Assembly: GCF_030848565.1 (NCBI RefSeq)
Contig: NZ_JAVDDV010000001.1
Coordinates: 310,001 to 374,000, forward strand
Source of the DNA: Natronolimnohabitans sp. A-GB9
GTDB taxonomy: Archaea > Halobacteriota > Halobacteria > Halobacteriales > Natrialbaceae
DNA length: 64,000 nt
Direction of reading: 5' to 3'
Each line of letters starts with the position of its first letter. Position 1 is the first letter of the stretch. The translations under genes were made by a program, and so were the position numbers. Positions 8,740-16,349 of this stretch are shown one piece after another. The notes under the pieces were generated by a model. The model had not been told where the DNA came from, did no database searches, and saw only the letters and a list, made by a program, of their open reading frames with translations.

Positions 8740-9399
8740 ATGAGCGTTATCCTCGAGTTCACAGTTGAGAACGAAGAGTTCACGCTCGGGGAAGTACTGT
8801 CTGGGCCGCCTCACATGTACATCGAACTCGAACGGATCGTACCCACCGGAAACTCCGTCGTACCCTTCCTCTGGGTATCGGGAGACGATTTCGAGGCCTT
8901 CGAGCGAAACGTGATCGCGCACGAGTTCGTAGATGAGATTCTCGCGCTCGATAAAGTGGAGGATAGCACGCTCTATCGCGTGAGATGGTACGGGCAGCAC
9001 AACGACCTCATTCAGGGAATCACGGAGGCCGATGGGACGATTTTAGAAGGGCATGCCGATGACAAGTGGTATTTCCAACTCCGATTTCCCGACCACGACG
9101 CACTCTCGCGGTTTCACAACTTTTGTACCGACCTGGGAATACAGATTCACATCGTTCGAACGTATACGGAAACCGACCGAACTGAGAGCGTCAAACAGTT
9201 CGGCCTCTCTCAGGAACAGCGCGAGGCCCTCATCGTCGGGCTTCGGAAGGGGTACTTCGATACGCCGAGTCAAGCGAGCATGGACGAACTCGCCGACGAA
9301 CTCGGTATCTCTCAACAGGCCATGTCGAATCGGATTCGTCGAGGAACGAAACAGGTCCTTAGCGAGGCGTTGCTGTCGAGCGCGACAGACTTCGAGTGA
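8740..9399 (+). CDS. Bat-type helix-turn-helix regulator (HTH_10)
   Basis: A 219-residue protein starting MSVILEFTVENEEFTLG, the usual opening of stand-alone Bat-like (bacterioopsin activator-like) regulators. The N-terminal and middle parts form the sensor-like Bat N-terminal region. The C-terminal HTH_10 domain is clear at about residues 160-215: LSQEQREALIVGLRKGYFD, then DELADELGISQQAMSNRIRR. It likely binds DNA as a transcription factor; ligand and targets are unknown. It sits alone in an AT-rich islet, consistent with accessory DNA. Confidence 0.88.
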   Translation: MSVILEFTVENEEFTLGEVLSGPPHMYIELERIVPTGNSVVPFLWVSGDDFEAFERNVIAHEFVDEILALDKVEDSTLYRVRWYGQHNDLIQGITEADGTILEGHADDKWYFQLRFPDHDALSRFHNFCTDLGIQIHIVRTYTETDRTESVKQFGLSQEQREALIVGLRKGYFDTPSQASMDELADELGISQQAMSNRIRRGTKQVLSEALLSSATDFE

Positions 9400-9559
9400 T
9401 CTTCCGAGCCGACTTAAAAGAGTTGTTGGGACTATGAACACCTTTTCTTAAAGTAGGCCACTACTCCGTTTCAGTGTCAACATCCCGCCCCAGTCCCCCC
9501 ATCAAGGCCGCGTCCAGTCGGGAAAGTGTGCCAAATACGAACAGCAAACGGCTTTCGAT

Positions 9560-9931
9560 ATGAACGGCATCATGAGTAAACGAAGCATCGAATTCGACAC
9601 GGTACTTGACCTGTGTCGAGATCGACAACGTCGAATCGTTCTTGCGGTCCTTGCCGACCAGCAACGATCGTTAACGTTGAACGACCTCGTGAAAGCAATT
9701 AGTAAACACAATCATCACCGCGATGTTACAGCGGTTTCTGGAGACGAATTATCGCAGATTGCTCTCTCATTGTATCACGAACATATTCCGATGCTGGAAA
9801 CGGCGTCGGTTATCGACTACGATTCGGAACGGGACCTTGTGGAACCAACAGAGCGGTTTGACGAATTGCAGCCCTATCTGTCGGCTATCGTCGAAGCTGA
9901 TCCCGAACTCGAACCACCGGTCGGATTGTAA
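9560..9931 (+). CDS. DUF7344-like winged-helix protein
   Basis: A 123-residue protein (or 119 from the ATG at 9572, MSKRSIEFD). The segment DTVLDLCRDRQRRIVLAVLADQ is the hallmark start of the haloarchaeal DUF7344 domain, followed by LTLNDLVKAI and the LSLYHEHIPMLETASVIDYD stretch that pairs with it. These resemble degenerate winged-helix DNA-binding domains, so a regulatory role is inferred. It follows the Bat-type regulator on the same strand after 160 bases and shares its lower GC content. Confidence 0.8.
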   Translation: MNGIMSKRSIEFDTVLDLCRDRQRRIVLAVLADQQRSLTLNDLVKAISKHNHHRDVTAVSGDELSQIALSLYHEHIPMLETASVIDYDSERDLVEPTERFDELQPYLSAIVEADPELEPPVGL

Positions 9932-10216
9932 TCTCAGTTAGTCTGTTGACAACGGTGTTACCGGTCTGTTCGCATGTGCAGTGGGCGGATGGTTCAACGG
10001 TTTCTGCGTGAAACAAACGAGGTCGTCGTGCTGTACTTACGCTCTGGATGTTGCACGCTATTTTCGCCAGTTGACATATGGGTCAAACTCCATTGCGATA
10101 CATCACCTACCTGTACCAACCACCGATCGAATCCACGAGAAGTGTTCTATGATACCCTTATTTTACTCCAATTAAATATATGTAAATTTAATGATAAATC
10201 GTATTCATAACAACTG
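9932..10216. other. Intergenic AT-rich stretch, nothing recognised
   Basis: Open frames here are short, Cys- and Ser-rich, and lack the acidic composition of real genes in this genome. The end (10165-10210) is very AT-rich and marks the right edge of the low-GC islet. Confidence 0.5.
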
Positions 10217-10627
10217 TTACGCCGACGCCTCGAGACCCTCGTACTCGACGATCGGCTCGCGGACCGCATCGGGAATCGGCGATGGCCGCTTCGAGTCGGA
10301 ATCGACGTGGACCATCGTCGTCTCGGCCGTCGCGGCGATGTCGTCGTCGACGCGGATCTCGTACTCCATCGTACAGCTCGTCTCACGCAGGCTGCTGATC
10401 CAGAGGGCGACTTCCGGCTCGTCGCCCTGTTTGATCGGCTGCTTGTAATCGATCTCGAGGTTCGCGATGACGAACGGGAACTCCTCGACGGAGAGATCGA
10501 CGACGGCCTCGAAGTAGTCGACGCGGGCGACCTCGAGATAGGTCGCGTAGACGGCGTTGTTGACGTGATCGAACGGATCGAGGTCACGATAGCGGACGGG
10601 AACGTCGACGGTAAACGCGTCAGTCAT
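10217..10627 (-). CDS. Acyl-CoA thioesterase, hotdog fold (4HBT)
   Basis: A 136-residue protein starting MTDAFTVDVPVRYRDLDPFD. The motif RYRDLDPFDHVNNAVYATYLE-type (D, H, N spaced as in the 4-hydroxybenzoyl-CoA thioesterase family) holds the catalytic Asp, and ARVDYFEAVV and YKQPIKQGDE complete the hotdog helix and strands. It probably hydrolyses a CoA thioester in the cytoplasm; the substrate is unknown. An upstream extension to 10741 is open, but the ATG at 10627 matches the family. It is next to the unknown gene at 10713 on the same strand, with an 85-base gap. Confidence 0.88.
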   Translation of the reverse strand: MTDAFTVDVPVRYRDLDPFDHVNNAVYATYLEVARVDYFEAVVDLSVEEFPFVIANLEIDYKQPIKQGDEPEVALWISSLRETSCTMEYEIRVDDDIAATAETTMVHVDSDSKRPSPIPDAVREPIVEYEGLEASA

Positions 10628-10712
10628 CGTACGATAGCGAACTCGATTGTGACAGAAGAACGCACCGGTACGGGCAATCTCGAGCCGTCCGCGTAGCTCG
10701 TGGCTAGTCGCT

Positions 10713-11483
10713 TCAATCGGCCGGTTCGTACAGCCACGCATGCTCGCTACAGAACGCGGGCTCGCGAAGCTGGGCGTCGATCAGGTCTTCGTGGTAGTGG
10801 GCGTTGTAGAGCCGACACACCGCCCGGTCACAGAAGGCCTCGCCGGTCTCGAGATAGTGGTAGGCCTGCAGGACGTAGCCACACAGCGCGTCGGTCGTTC
10901 GGGGATCGTCGTCGACCAGAAAGTCGCCCTCGACCTGGTTCTCGAGGACCTCACGCGGTGGCGCGTCACCCGAGAGCAGGGCGTGGCGCTGTTTTTCCTT
11001 GTAGTAGGCCTCCGGCTTGGCGGGCGCTTCGTAGAGTCCCGGTACCGACACCAGCCCGGGCTGGCCGAGGACGTTCACACGCTTGTGCCAGCGCCCGTCG
11101 TGGTCGCCCCAGGTGCCGATCGCCCGGTCGAGGATCGGCACGTGCAGCGTCTCGAGGTCGCGTTCTTCGCCCGGCAGAGCACTGTTTAGCGCGCGTTGTA
11201 CCTGGACGCCGTCGTAGAGGACACCCCCTTCGCGCTCGGGGTTCTCGAGGGCGCGTTCCTCGTAGCGGATCGTTCCGAGCATCGTGTTGCCGGTCTCGCG
11301 GTCGTAGGGCGAGGGAACCCGCGCCTCGGCGAACCGCTCTGCGAGGTCGTCGGTCCGGTAGCTGTCGAGGAATCGATCGCGAACCGTGACCGAGGCGTCG
11401 ATTCGAGGCTCGAGCCAGTCCCCGATCGCGTCGGCGTCGGCCACGGTCGATGGCGCACGGTAGAGGACAACGGTATCGACCAT
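10713..11483 (-). CDS. Conserved archaeal protein, possibly DUF6775-type putative metallopeptidase
   Basis: A 256-residue soluble protein, MVDTVVLYRAPSTVADADAI at the start. Notable conserved-looking blocks are RWHKRVNVLGQPGLVSVPGL, AYYKEKQRHAL and CDRAVCRLYNAHYHEDLID with CSEH near the C-terminus. The His/Cys-rich C-terminal part could bind metal. I recall a haloarchaeal family labelled DUF6775 putative metallopeptidase with this look, but cannot verify it; no classical HExxH motif is present. It is upstream of the thioesterase on the same strand. Confidence 0.6.
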   Translation of the reverse strand: MVDTVVLYRAPSTVADADAIGDWLEPRIDASVTVRDRFLDSYRTDDLAERFAEARVPSPYDRETGNTMLGTIRYEERALENPEREGGVLYDGVQVQRALNSALPGEERDLETLHVPILDRAIGTWGDHDGRWHKRVNVLGQPGLVSVPGLYEAPAKPEAYYKEKQRHALLSGDAPPREVLENQVEGDFLVDDDPRTTDALCGYVLQAYHYLETGEAFCDRAVCRLYNAHYHEDLIDAQLREPAFCSEHAWLYEPAD

Positions 11484-11519
11484 GTATAACCTAGTCGTAC
11501 CACTTGGTGAAACACTTGC

Positions 11520-11745
11520 GATCGTCGGAGCGCGACTCGGGAACGGACACGCAACCGTCCCGGGCGCCCGTGGGTCGTCTACAATAGTTAGGAAGGGCGA
11601 GTGGCCCGCCCCACCGCGGGCGGGGGTGAAGCCCGGCAGCCACGACGCCGCGACCCCAGTAGGGGAGCGCGAGAGGAATTAAATTCGGTTGCCCCCACTT
11701 CGGGGTAGACACCGAAGCCCCGCGCCACCGCGTGCGGGGTACTTC
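11520..11745 (+). mobile_element. Remnant of an IS200/IS605-type tnpB 3' end with right-end hairpin
   Basis: One frame reads RKGEWPAPPRAGVKPGSHDA then ATPVGERERN and stops at about 11682, which resembles the C-terminal tail of haloarchaeal IS1341-type TnpB proteins. After the stop, 11685-11745 carries small hairpins ending in GAAG-CCCCGC (loop) GCGGGG-TA-CTTC, a bulged subterminal palindrome like those at the right ends of IS200/IS605 elements, where the TnpB guide RNA scaffold also lies. No transposase body is left. The assignment rests on pattern memory and needs a database match. Confidence 0.5.
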
Positions 11746-13312
11746 ACTGGGGGCCGATCGGCAGCCACTTGCGAAGCGTCGGGCTGAACTCCGCGACCAT
11801 CTGGGCGTCGGCGTCGGTGAAGGCGTCGGTCGCGAGCAGCGTCCACAGGTAGACGCCGACGACCACGATCGGTAACACGGCGGCGACGAGGAGATCCGAC
11901 TCGAGGAGGACGACCACGGGTGCGCCGGCGATCGCTGCGGGAACACCGGCGGCGACGATCTTCGCGAAGTCACGCGTAAACGGGTGGATGCCGTCGAGGT
12001 AGTAGACTTCGGCGAGGGTGAGCCCACCGACGAGAACGAGCGCCGTCGCCGAGCCGATCGCCGCCCCTTCGATACCGACCAGCGGGACGAGCGCGAACGA
12101 GACCACCAGGTTCACGCCGAAGAGGACGAGTGTGTTGAGGAAGACGAACCGCGAGTAACCGAGTCCCTGTAGGAGCGAGCCGTCGGGGCCGCCGAACGTG
12201 ACGTTGAACAGAAACGCCGCGGCCAGCAGCGCGACGACGGTGCTGGCTGCCGAGTACTGGGGCGTATACAGCACTGCGAGATACGAACTCGCGCCCAGCG
12301 AGAGGAAAATCGCGACCGGGAGCGTGATTCCAGCGATCCAGCGGGCCATGATCCGGAACCGCTGTTCGACGAGGTCGATGTCGTCTCTGGTCTCGGCGAT
12401 CAGCGGTTTGAACACCGGCGACAAGGAGTTGAAGATGATCATCAGCCCCGAGCCGAGCATGTAGCCGACGCGGTAGATGCCGACGTTGTCCGACTCGAGG
12501 AAGAATCCAAGGACGAAGTAGTCGACGTGGCCCATCAGGACGAAGACGACGCTGGTCATCGCCAGCGGCATCGAGTACCTGACCATCGGCCCCGGCGCGA
12601 CGAGTTCGATCTCGGTCGTCAGGAGGTCCCAGGCCTTGTACGTGAAGACGGCCGCGCCGACGGTGATCGCGACGAACAACCCGACGACGTAGCCGGCGAT
12701 GAGGCCGAGCAGCCCGTAGCCGACCAGCAGCAAGCCGGCGGTGACCCCGAAGCGAACGGTCGGCCGGACCAGATCACGCATGATAACCCGGTACTGGAGC
12801 TTCTTGATGCTGTAGTAGGAGGTCAACAACACGTTGTAGATCGCCAGCATCGGGATCGTCACCGACAGAAACAGCAACGCGACCCGCATCGCGGGCTCCT
12901 CGAAGAACGCGCCGACGTACCCGGCACTGATCGCGAGTGCGAACGCGACCAGCGACGACGTGACGAGCACCGTCGCAGTCACCTGGACGATGACGCCGTT
13001 GGCTTTCCCCCGCTCGCCCTCGTCTAAGTACTGGGGTACGAAGTAATCGATCGCCAGGGGCAGCCCCAGGTTCGCAAACACCTGCATGAAGAGGATCACG
13101 GACGTCGCCAGCACGAACAGTCCGTACACGGACGGGCTGACGAACCGCGTCATCAGCATGACGATCGCGAAGCCGAAGACACCGTTGACGACGTTGCCGA
13201 CGAACGTGATCGAGCCCTGCTTTGCGAGCGTCGAGATACCCTCGTCGCGGCCGGAACCGTCCCCGACGGCCGGACTCGAGTCGGCATCGTGGTCGGAGTT
13301 CGATTCCGTCAT
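11744..13312 (-). CDS. Polysaccharide/oligosaccharide flippase, MOP superfamily
   Basis: A 522-residue membrane protein with an acidic cytoplasmic N-terminus of about 25 residues and some 14 hydrophobic segments, as in Wzx/MurJ-type lipid-linked sugar flippases. The N-terminal GSITFVGNVVNGVFGFAIVM and LPLAIDYFVPQYLDEGERGK blocks are typical of the polysaccharide biosynthesis protein family. It is likely to move lipid-linked glycans for protein or lipid glycosylation, but no glycosyltransferase genes are adjacent. Its 3' end touches the tnpB remnant. Confidence 0.88.
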   Translation of the reverse strand: MTESNSDHDADSSPAVGDGSGRDEGISTLAKQGSITFVGNVVNGVFGFAIVMLMTRFVSPSVYGLFVLATSVILFMQVFANLGLPLAIDYFVPQYLDEGERGKANGVIVQVTATVLVTSSLVAFALAISAGYVGAFFEEPAMRVALLFLSVTIPMLAIYNVLLTSYYSIKKLQYRVIMRDLVRPTVRFGVTAGLLLVGYGLLGLIAGYVVGLFVAITVGAAVFTYKAWDLLTTEIELVAPGPMVRYSMPLAMTSVVFVLMGHVDYFVLGFFLESDNVGIYRVGYMLGSGLMIIFNSLSPVFKPLIAETRDDIDLVEQRFRIMARWIAGITLPVAIFLSLGASSYLAVLYTPQYSAASTVVALLAAAFLFNVTFGGPDGSLLQGLGYSRFVFLNTLVLFGVNLVVSFALVPLVGIEGAAIGSATALVLVGGLTLAEVYYLDGIHPFTRDFAKIVAAGVPAAIAGAPVVVLLESDLLVAAVLPIVVVGVYLWTLLATDAFTDADAQMVAEFSPTLRKWLPIGPQ

Positions 13313-13340
13313 GGCGGTCCTCTCGATCCGTTCGCGGCCA

Positions 13341-13730
13341 TCAGACCCCGGTCGCGGGCTCGAGTTCGTACGTCGCGACTGCGGCGGCGTCCTCGCCGAA
13401 CCGTGGGTACTCGACGTCGAACGGCCACTCGTCGCCGGTGCTTAGGTCGGCGTCGACGTTCTCGATGACGCTCTCGAGTTCCTCCCCCTCGTCGTCGAAG
13501 AACGTCGCCCGAATCTCGAGATACGAGAGGGTGCGATCGCCGACGTTTCTGACGACGCCCCAGACGACGACGCGTTCGTCCTCAGTGCCGGGGTTCTCCC
13601 GGACGAGGTCGCTCCAGGTGACCTCGACGTCGCCGGGTTCGGTGATCTCCTCGCCGTCGTCGTCGAGAAACTCGAGACAGCCCGCAAGCGGCGCGAGGAC
13701 GGCGACCGCGAGAAAGGCGCGACGGTACAT
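13341..13730 (-). CDS. Small lipoprotein with FxLYD-like domain
   Basis: A 129-residue protein with signal peptide MYRRAFLAVAVLAPLAGC, where LAGC is a lipobox, and a mature beta-sandwich: VVVWGVVRNVGDRTLSYLEI then ATFFDDEGEELES fits the FxLYD-type domain found in surface lipoproteins. It lies 28 bases upstream of the flippase on the same strand and may be cotranscribed. The function is unknown. Confidence 0.75.
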   Translation of the reverse strand: MYRRAFLAVAVLAPLAGCLEFLDDDGEEITEPGDVEVTWSDLVRENPGTEDERVVVWGVVRNVGDRTLSYLEIRATFFDDEGEELESVIENVDADLSTGDEWPFDVEYPRFGEDAAAVATYELEPATGV

Positions 13731-13949
13731 CTGGACGATGTAGACCGGCGCGAGCCTTCAGCGTTCGGGTCCCGTAGCCGTCGCGGTCGCTATCCGGCGT
13801 AGCGACGAATGGTTGCGGCGGCCCGGAACAGGTGATACAACTTCAACGATTAATACTCCAAAACCAGTGCGTGAACCGTCCGAAAGCTAAATATTTGACG
13901 ACGTCCGTCACGACAGACTTTTCACCACTAACTCCTACCACCTAGTTGT

Positions 13950-14879
13950 ATGAGCGAATTCGAGCAGTTCAGTCAGGTCGGTGAAGCCGACGTCACACGC
14001 GCAATCGGACAGGAATGGACCGAGGAGTTCATGGACTTCTCGGACTCGGACGTGATCATCGTCGGCGGTGGGCCCTCCGGCCTGACCGCCGCCAAGGAAC
14101 TCTCCGAGCGCGGCGTCAAGACGATGGTCGTCGAGAAGAACAACTACCTCGGCGGCGGCTTCTGGCTCGGCGGCTTCCTGATGAACAAGGTAACGGTCCG
14201 CGACCCCGCCCAGAACATCCTCGAGGAACTCGAGGTCTCTTACAAGCAGTCCGAAAACAGCGAGGGACTGTACGTCGCAAACGGTCCCGAGGCCTGTTCG
14301 GGGCTCATCAAGGCCGCCTGTGACGCGGGCGCGAAGATGCAGAACATGACCGAGTTCACGGACATCGTCATCCGTGAAGATCACAAGGTGTCCGGTATCG
14401 TCATGAACTGGACGCCGGTCCACGCACTGCCCCGGGAGATCACGTGTGTCGACCCGATCGCCGTCGAGGCCGACCTCGTCATCGACGCGACGGGCCACGA
14501 CGCAATGGCCGTCAAGAAACTCGACGAGCGTGGCGTCCTCGACGCCCCCGGGATCGGCGACGCCGAGGCCTCCGCGACGGGGATGGACCAGACCGACGAC
14601 GACAGCTACGGCGCGCCCGGCCACGACTCGCCCGGTCACGACTCGATGTGGGTCGGCAAGTCCGAGGACGCCGTCGTCGAACACACCGGGCTCGTCCACG
14701 ACGGCCTGATCGCGACGGGGATGGCTACCGCGACGACCTACGGTCTGCCGCGCATGGGTCCGACCTTCGGCGCCATGCTCGTCTCCGGCAAGCGCGCCGC
14801 CCAGGAAGCGCTCGACGAACTCGAGGTCGACGCCGAACCCGTCGACATCACCTCTCGAGCGGCGCCGGCGGACGACTAG
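13950..14879 (+). CDS. thi4: Sulfide-dependent/suicidal thiazole synthase Thi4
   Basis: Makes the thiazole moiety of thiamine from NAD and glycine. The 309-residue product has a dinucleotide-binding motif [19 protein letters not shown] at residues 35-53, [16 protein letters not shown] (60-75) and [10 protein letters not shown], all Thi4 signatures. Cys166 in PREITCVDP aligns with the sulfur-donor Cys described for yeast and Haloferax Thi4, so this is the Cys type. A haloarchaeal acidic, His-rich insertion ([12 protein letters not shown]) is present. The ATG at 13950 follows a TAAATATTT promoter-like patch about 60 bases upstream. No TPP riboswitch is seen; control by ThiR (4735) is inferred. 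The stop TAG (14877-14879) runs straight into a palindromic repeat. Confidence 0.97.
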   Translation: MSEFEQFSQVGEADVTRAIGQEWTEEFMDFSDSDVIIVGGGPSGLTAAKELSERGVKTMVVEKNNYLGGGFWLGGFLMNKVTVRDPAQNILEELEVSYKQSENSEGLYVANGPEACSGLIKAACDAGAKMQNMTEFTDIVIREDHKVSGIVMNWTPVHALPREITCVDPIAVEADLVIDATGHDAMAVKKLDERGVLDAPGIGDAEASATGMDQTDDDSYGAPGHDSPGHDSMWVGKSEDAVVEHTGLVHDGLIATGMATATTYGLPRMGPTFGAMLVSGKRAAQEALDELEVDAEPVDITSRAAPADD

Positions 14880-14961
14880 TACGGACTGCCGTCCGCAGTT
14901 TCGCCACACCGCAACCCGGTCGCGAATGCACCGGTAGATCGCTACTTTTTGCGCTCCGTTA
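14880..14961. repeat. Palindromic intergenic element, copy A
   Basis: Begins immediately after the thi4 stop codon with TACGGACTGCCGTCCG, itself a 5-bp stem hairpin, and continues with GCAACCCGGTCGCG and GCACCGGTAGATCG blocks that align with copy B at 15034. The right arm is decayed (CTCCGTTA in place of AATCCGTA) and runs into an ATACTGTCGG motif at 14961. Confidence 0.6.
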
Positions 14962-15033
14962 TACTGTCGGTGGCAGCATCGTCGTGTAACCCACTACGTG
15001 AGCAGCGACCGACGATGTCTCAACCTCGACCTC

Positions 15034-15115
15034 ATACGGACTGCTGTACGTCGTTGCCGGCGCAACCGCAGCCCGGGTCGCGGTTGCACCGGTAAATCGG
15101 TACAGCAATCCGTAT
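15034..15115. repeat. Palindromic intergenic element, copy B
   Basis: An 82-bp near-palindrome with terminal inverted repeats ATACGGACTGCTGTAC and GTACAGCAATCCGTAT and an inner stem GCAACCGC/GCGGTTGC. It could form a cruciform or long RNA hairpin. It is related in sequence to copy A at 14880, and its arms share the GGACTGCTGT core with the 109-bp elements at 24750 and 32851. Confidence 0.7.
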
Positions 15116-15242
15116 CAGTCGTATCTGTACGATCCGAGGGACAGGACTTTGTCGCCGGACGATGTCGTCACGGGTACGAACGAATGACCGGAACCGACGG
15201 TTTCGAACGACTTCGTCCCGAGGAGAGAGGCGACACGCGACG

Positions 15243-15599
15243 ATGACCGACGACACGCCACATCGACGAGTGAAACGGGACGATCCCGTTCCGGAGATCC
15301 TCTGGTGTCTCATCGACGCCGTTGATGACAACCGGATCGTCGGGACCTACCTCACCCGGAAAGCGGCGAAGGAAGCGGCGGTCGAGAAGGCGGAACGACG
15401 CGGTCAGATGACGGCCGACTTTCCGGTCGTCGCGGTCCACTTCAAGGACATGCAGGACCTCTACGACGCACTCGAGGGCGGGATCCGCGACGACGTCCTC
15501 GTTCCGACGCCGGACGGGTTCGAGGCGTATCAGGAGTTTATGGACGGGTCGGAACTCGAGGAGTCGGGAGTACAAGACCGAACCGACAGGAACGACTGA
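15243..15599 (+). CDS. Conserved hypothetical acidic protein
   Basis: A 118-residue soluble acidic protein starting MTDDTPHRRVKRDDPVPEIL. It has a small alpha/beta look: WCLIDAVDDNRIVGTYLTR, AAVEKAERRGQMTADFPVVA, HFKDMQDLYDALEGGIRDDV. I do not recognise the family. The ATG at 15243 is preferred because the upstream extension lies inside repeat-derived sequence. It is followed by the convergent zinc ribbon gene at 15660. Confidence 0.7.
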   Translation: MTDDTPHRRVKRDDPVPEILWCLIDAVDDNRIVGTYLTRKAAKEAAVEKAERRGQMTADFPVVAVHFKDMQDLYDALEGGIRDDVLVPTPDGFEAYQEFMDGSELEESGVQDRTDRND

Positions 15600-15653
15600 C
15601 AGCAAACTGCTCGCTTCGCTCGCAGTGTCTACATAAAGAAACCGTACTACTAT

Positions 15654-15669
15654 CTACTGTTAACAGTAG
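15654..15669. terminator. Perfect 16-bp palindrome at a stop codon
   Basis: CTACTGTTAACAGTAG is an exact palindrome containing the TAA stop of the zinc ribbon gene on the minus strand (15660-15662). It lies between convergent genes, so a role in termination is possible; this is inferred from position only. Confidence 0.4.
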
Positions 15670-15833
15670 TAGACCCAGAAGCTGTGTCCGGCCGAACATT
15701 CGACTTTCGTGTGCTCACCGAACGCAGCTCTGTACGGGCTAACTTTCAGTTCCACGTCCGCGCCTGGAACCGATATACTACTGGCTTCTCCACATCTCGG
15801 ACACGTAACTTCCCGCGTTTTTGGTACTTGCAT
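15660..15833 (-). CDS. 57-aa zinc-ribbon protein
   Basis: A short gene reading MQVPKTREVTCPRCGEASSI at the N-terminus and HTKVECSAGHSFWVYYC at the C-terminus. CPRC, a central C..GH and the final aromatic-rich FWVYYC fit the small haloarchaeal two-knuckle zinc finger proteins, which commonly start with a VPKTR-like segment and end FWVYxC. Start ATG at 15833, stop TAA at 15660. The role is unknown; such proteins are often linked to regulation or biofilm phenotypes in Haloferax. Strong motif agreement makes it real despite the length. Confidence 0.85.
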   Translation of the reverse strand: MQVPKTREVTCPRCGEASSISVPGADVELKVSPYRAAFGEHTKVECSAGHSFWVYYC

Positions 15834-16335
15834 GCACTAATCGTGCACTGTACAACACGAATAATAATGATGTTTTCTGCTCCTATGTGATATGTTAACG
15901 TCTATTACAGTCCCAAGACGAAAAACCGAACCGATCAGTTCGCTCGTTTCGTCGGAACGTCCTCCCCTGGTTCTCCGTCGAACTCTCCACGGTACGTGTT
16001 CAGTCCGAGCAGACGACTGATACTGCCGGGCAACACGATGCACACACCGAGCGCACTCGAGACGCTGTCGTGTTGCGCGACAGGCGTCGAGACGCGATCG
16101 GACGTGTTGACTGTTGTCTGGTAACACGATCGAATCCGCCTACGTTTTACATCTCGAGGACCGTCTCGCTGCCCTTCCTCAACTCACACCTCTCGCACGC
16201 GCAAGCGCAATCGCCCGCGAACGCACGCATACCCGCGCTGTCTTCCGGTTTTTGGCGAAAGCGTTATCAAATCCTCAGTCGTAGCGAGCGACGATGCAGA
16301 CAACTCGCTCCCGGATTCCGGGATCGACCGCTCAC
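15834..16335. other. Intergenic region upstream of topA
   Basis: No gene is supported. The first 70 bases are AT-rich and should hold the zinc ribbon promoter; the last 80 bases include the topA leader. A minus-strand frame between about 15940 and 16090 reads GVCIVLPGSISRLLGL then EPGEDVPTKRAN and stop, which is acidic at its end and could be a decayed small gene, but it lacks a clear start. Confidence 0.5.
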
Positions 16336-16345
16336 GGAGGTGATC
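16336..16345 (+). promoter_or_regulatory. Strong Shine-Dalgarno site of topA
   Basis: GGAGGTGATC lies 4 bases before the GTG at 16350 and is almost fully complementary to the 3' end of 16S rRNA. It settles the GTG as the topA start. Confidence 0.8.
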
Positions 16346-16349
16346 CGGC

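Noticed and set aside
13840-13949. TPP riboswitch in front of thi4
   Set aside because: None of the conserved THI-box helices could be found; haloarchaea are known to use ThiR for this control.
15940-16090. Small minus-strand gene upstream of topA
   Set aside because: The peptide ends plausibly (EPGEDVPTKRAN), but there is no clear start, and the upstream part is not gene-like.
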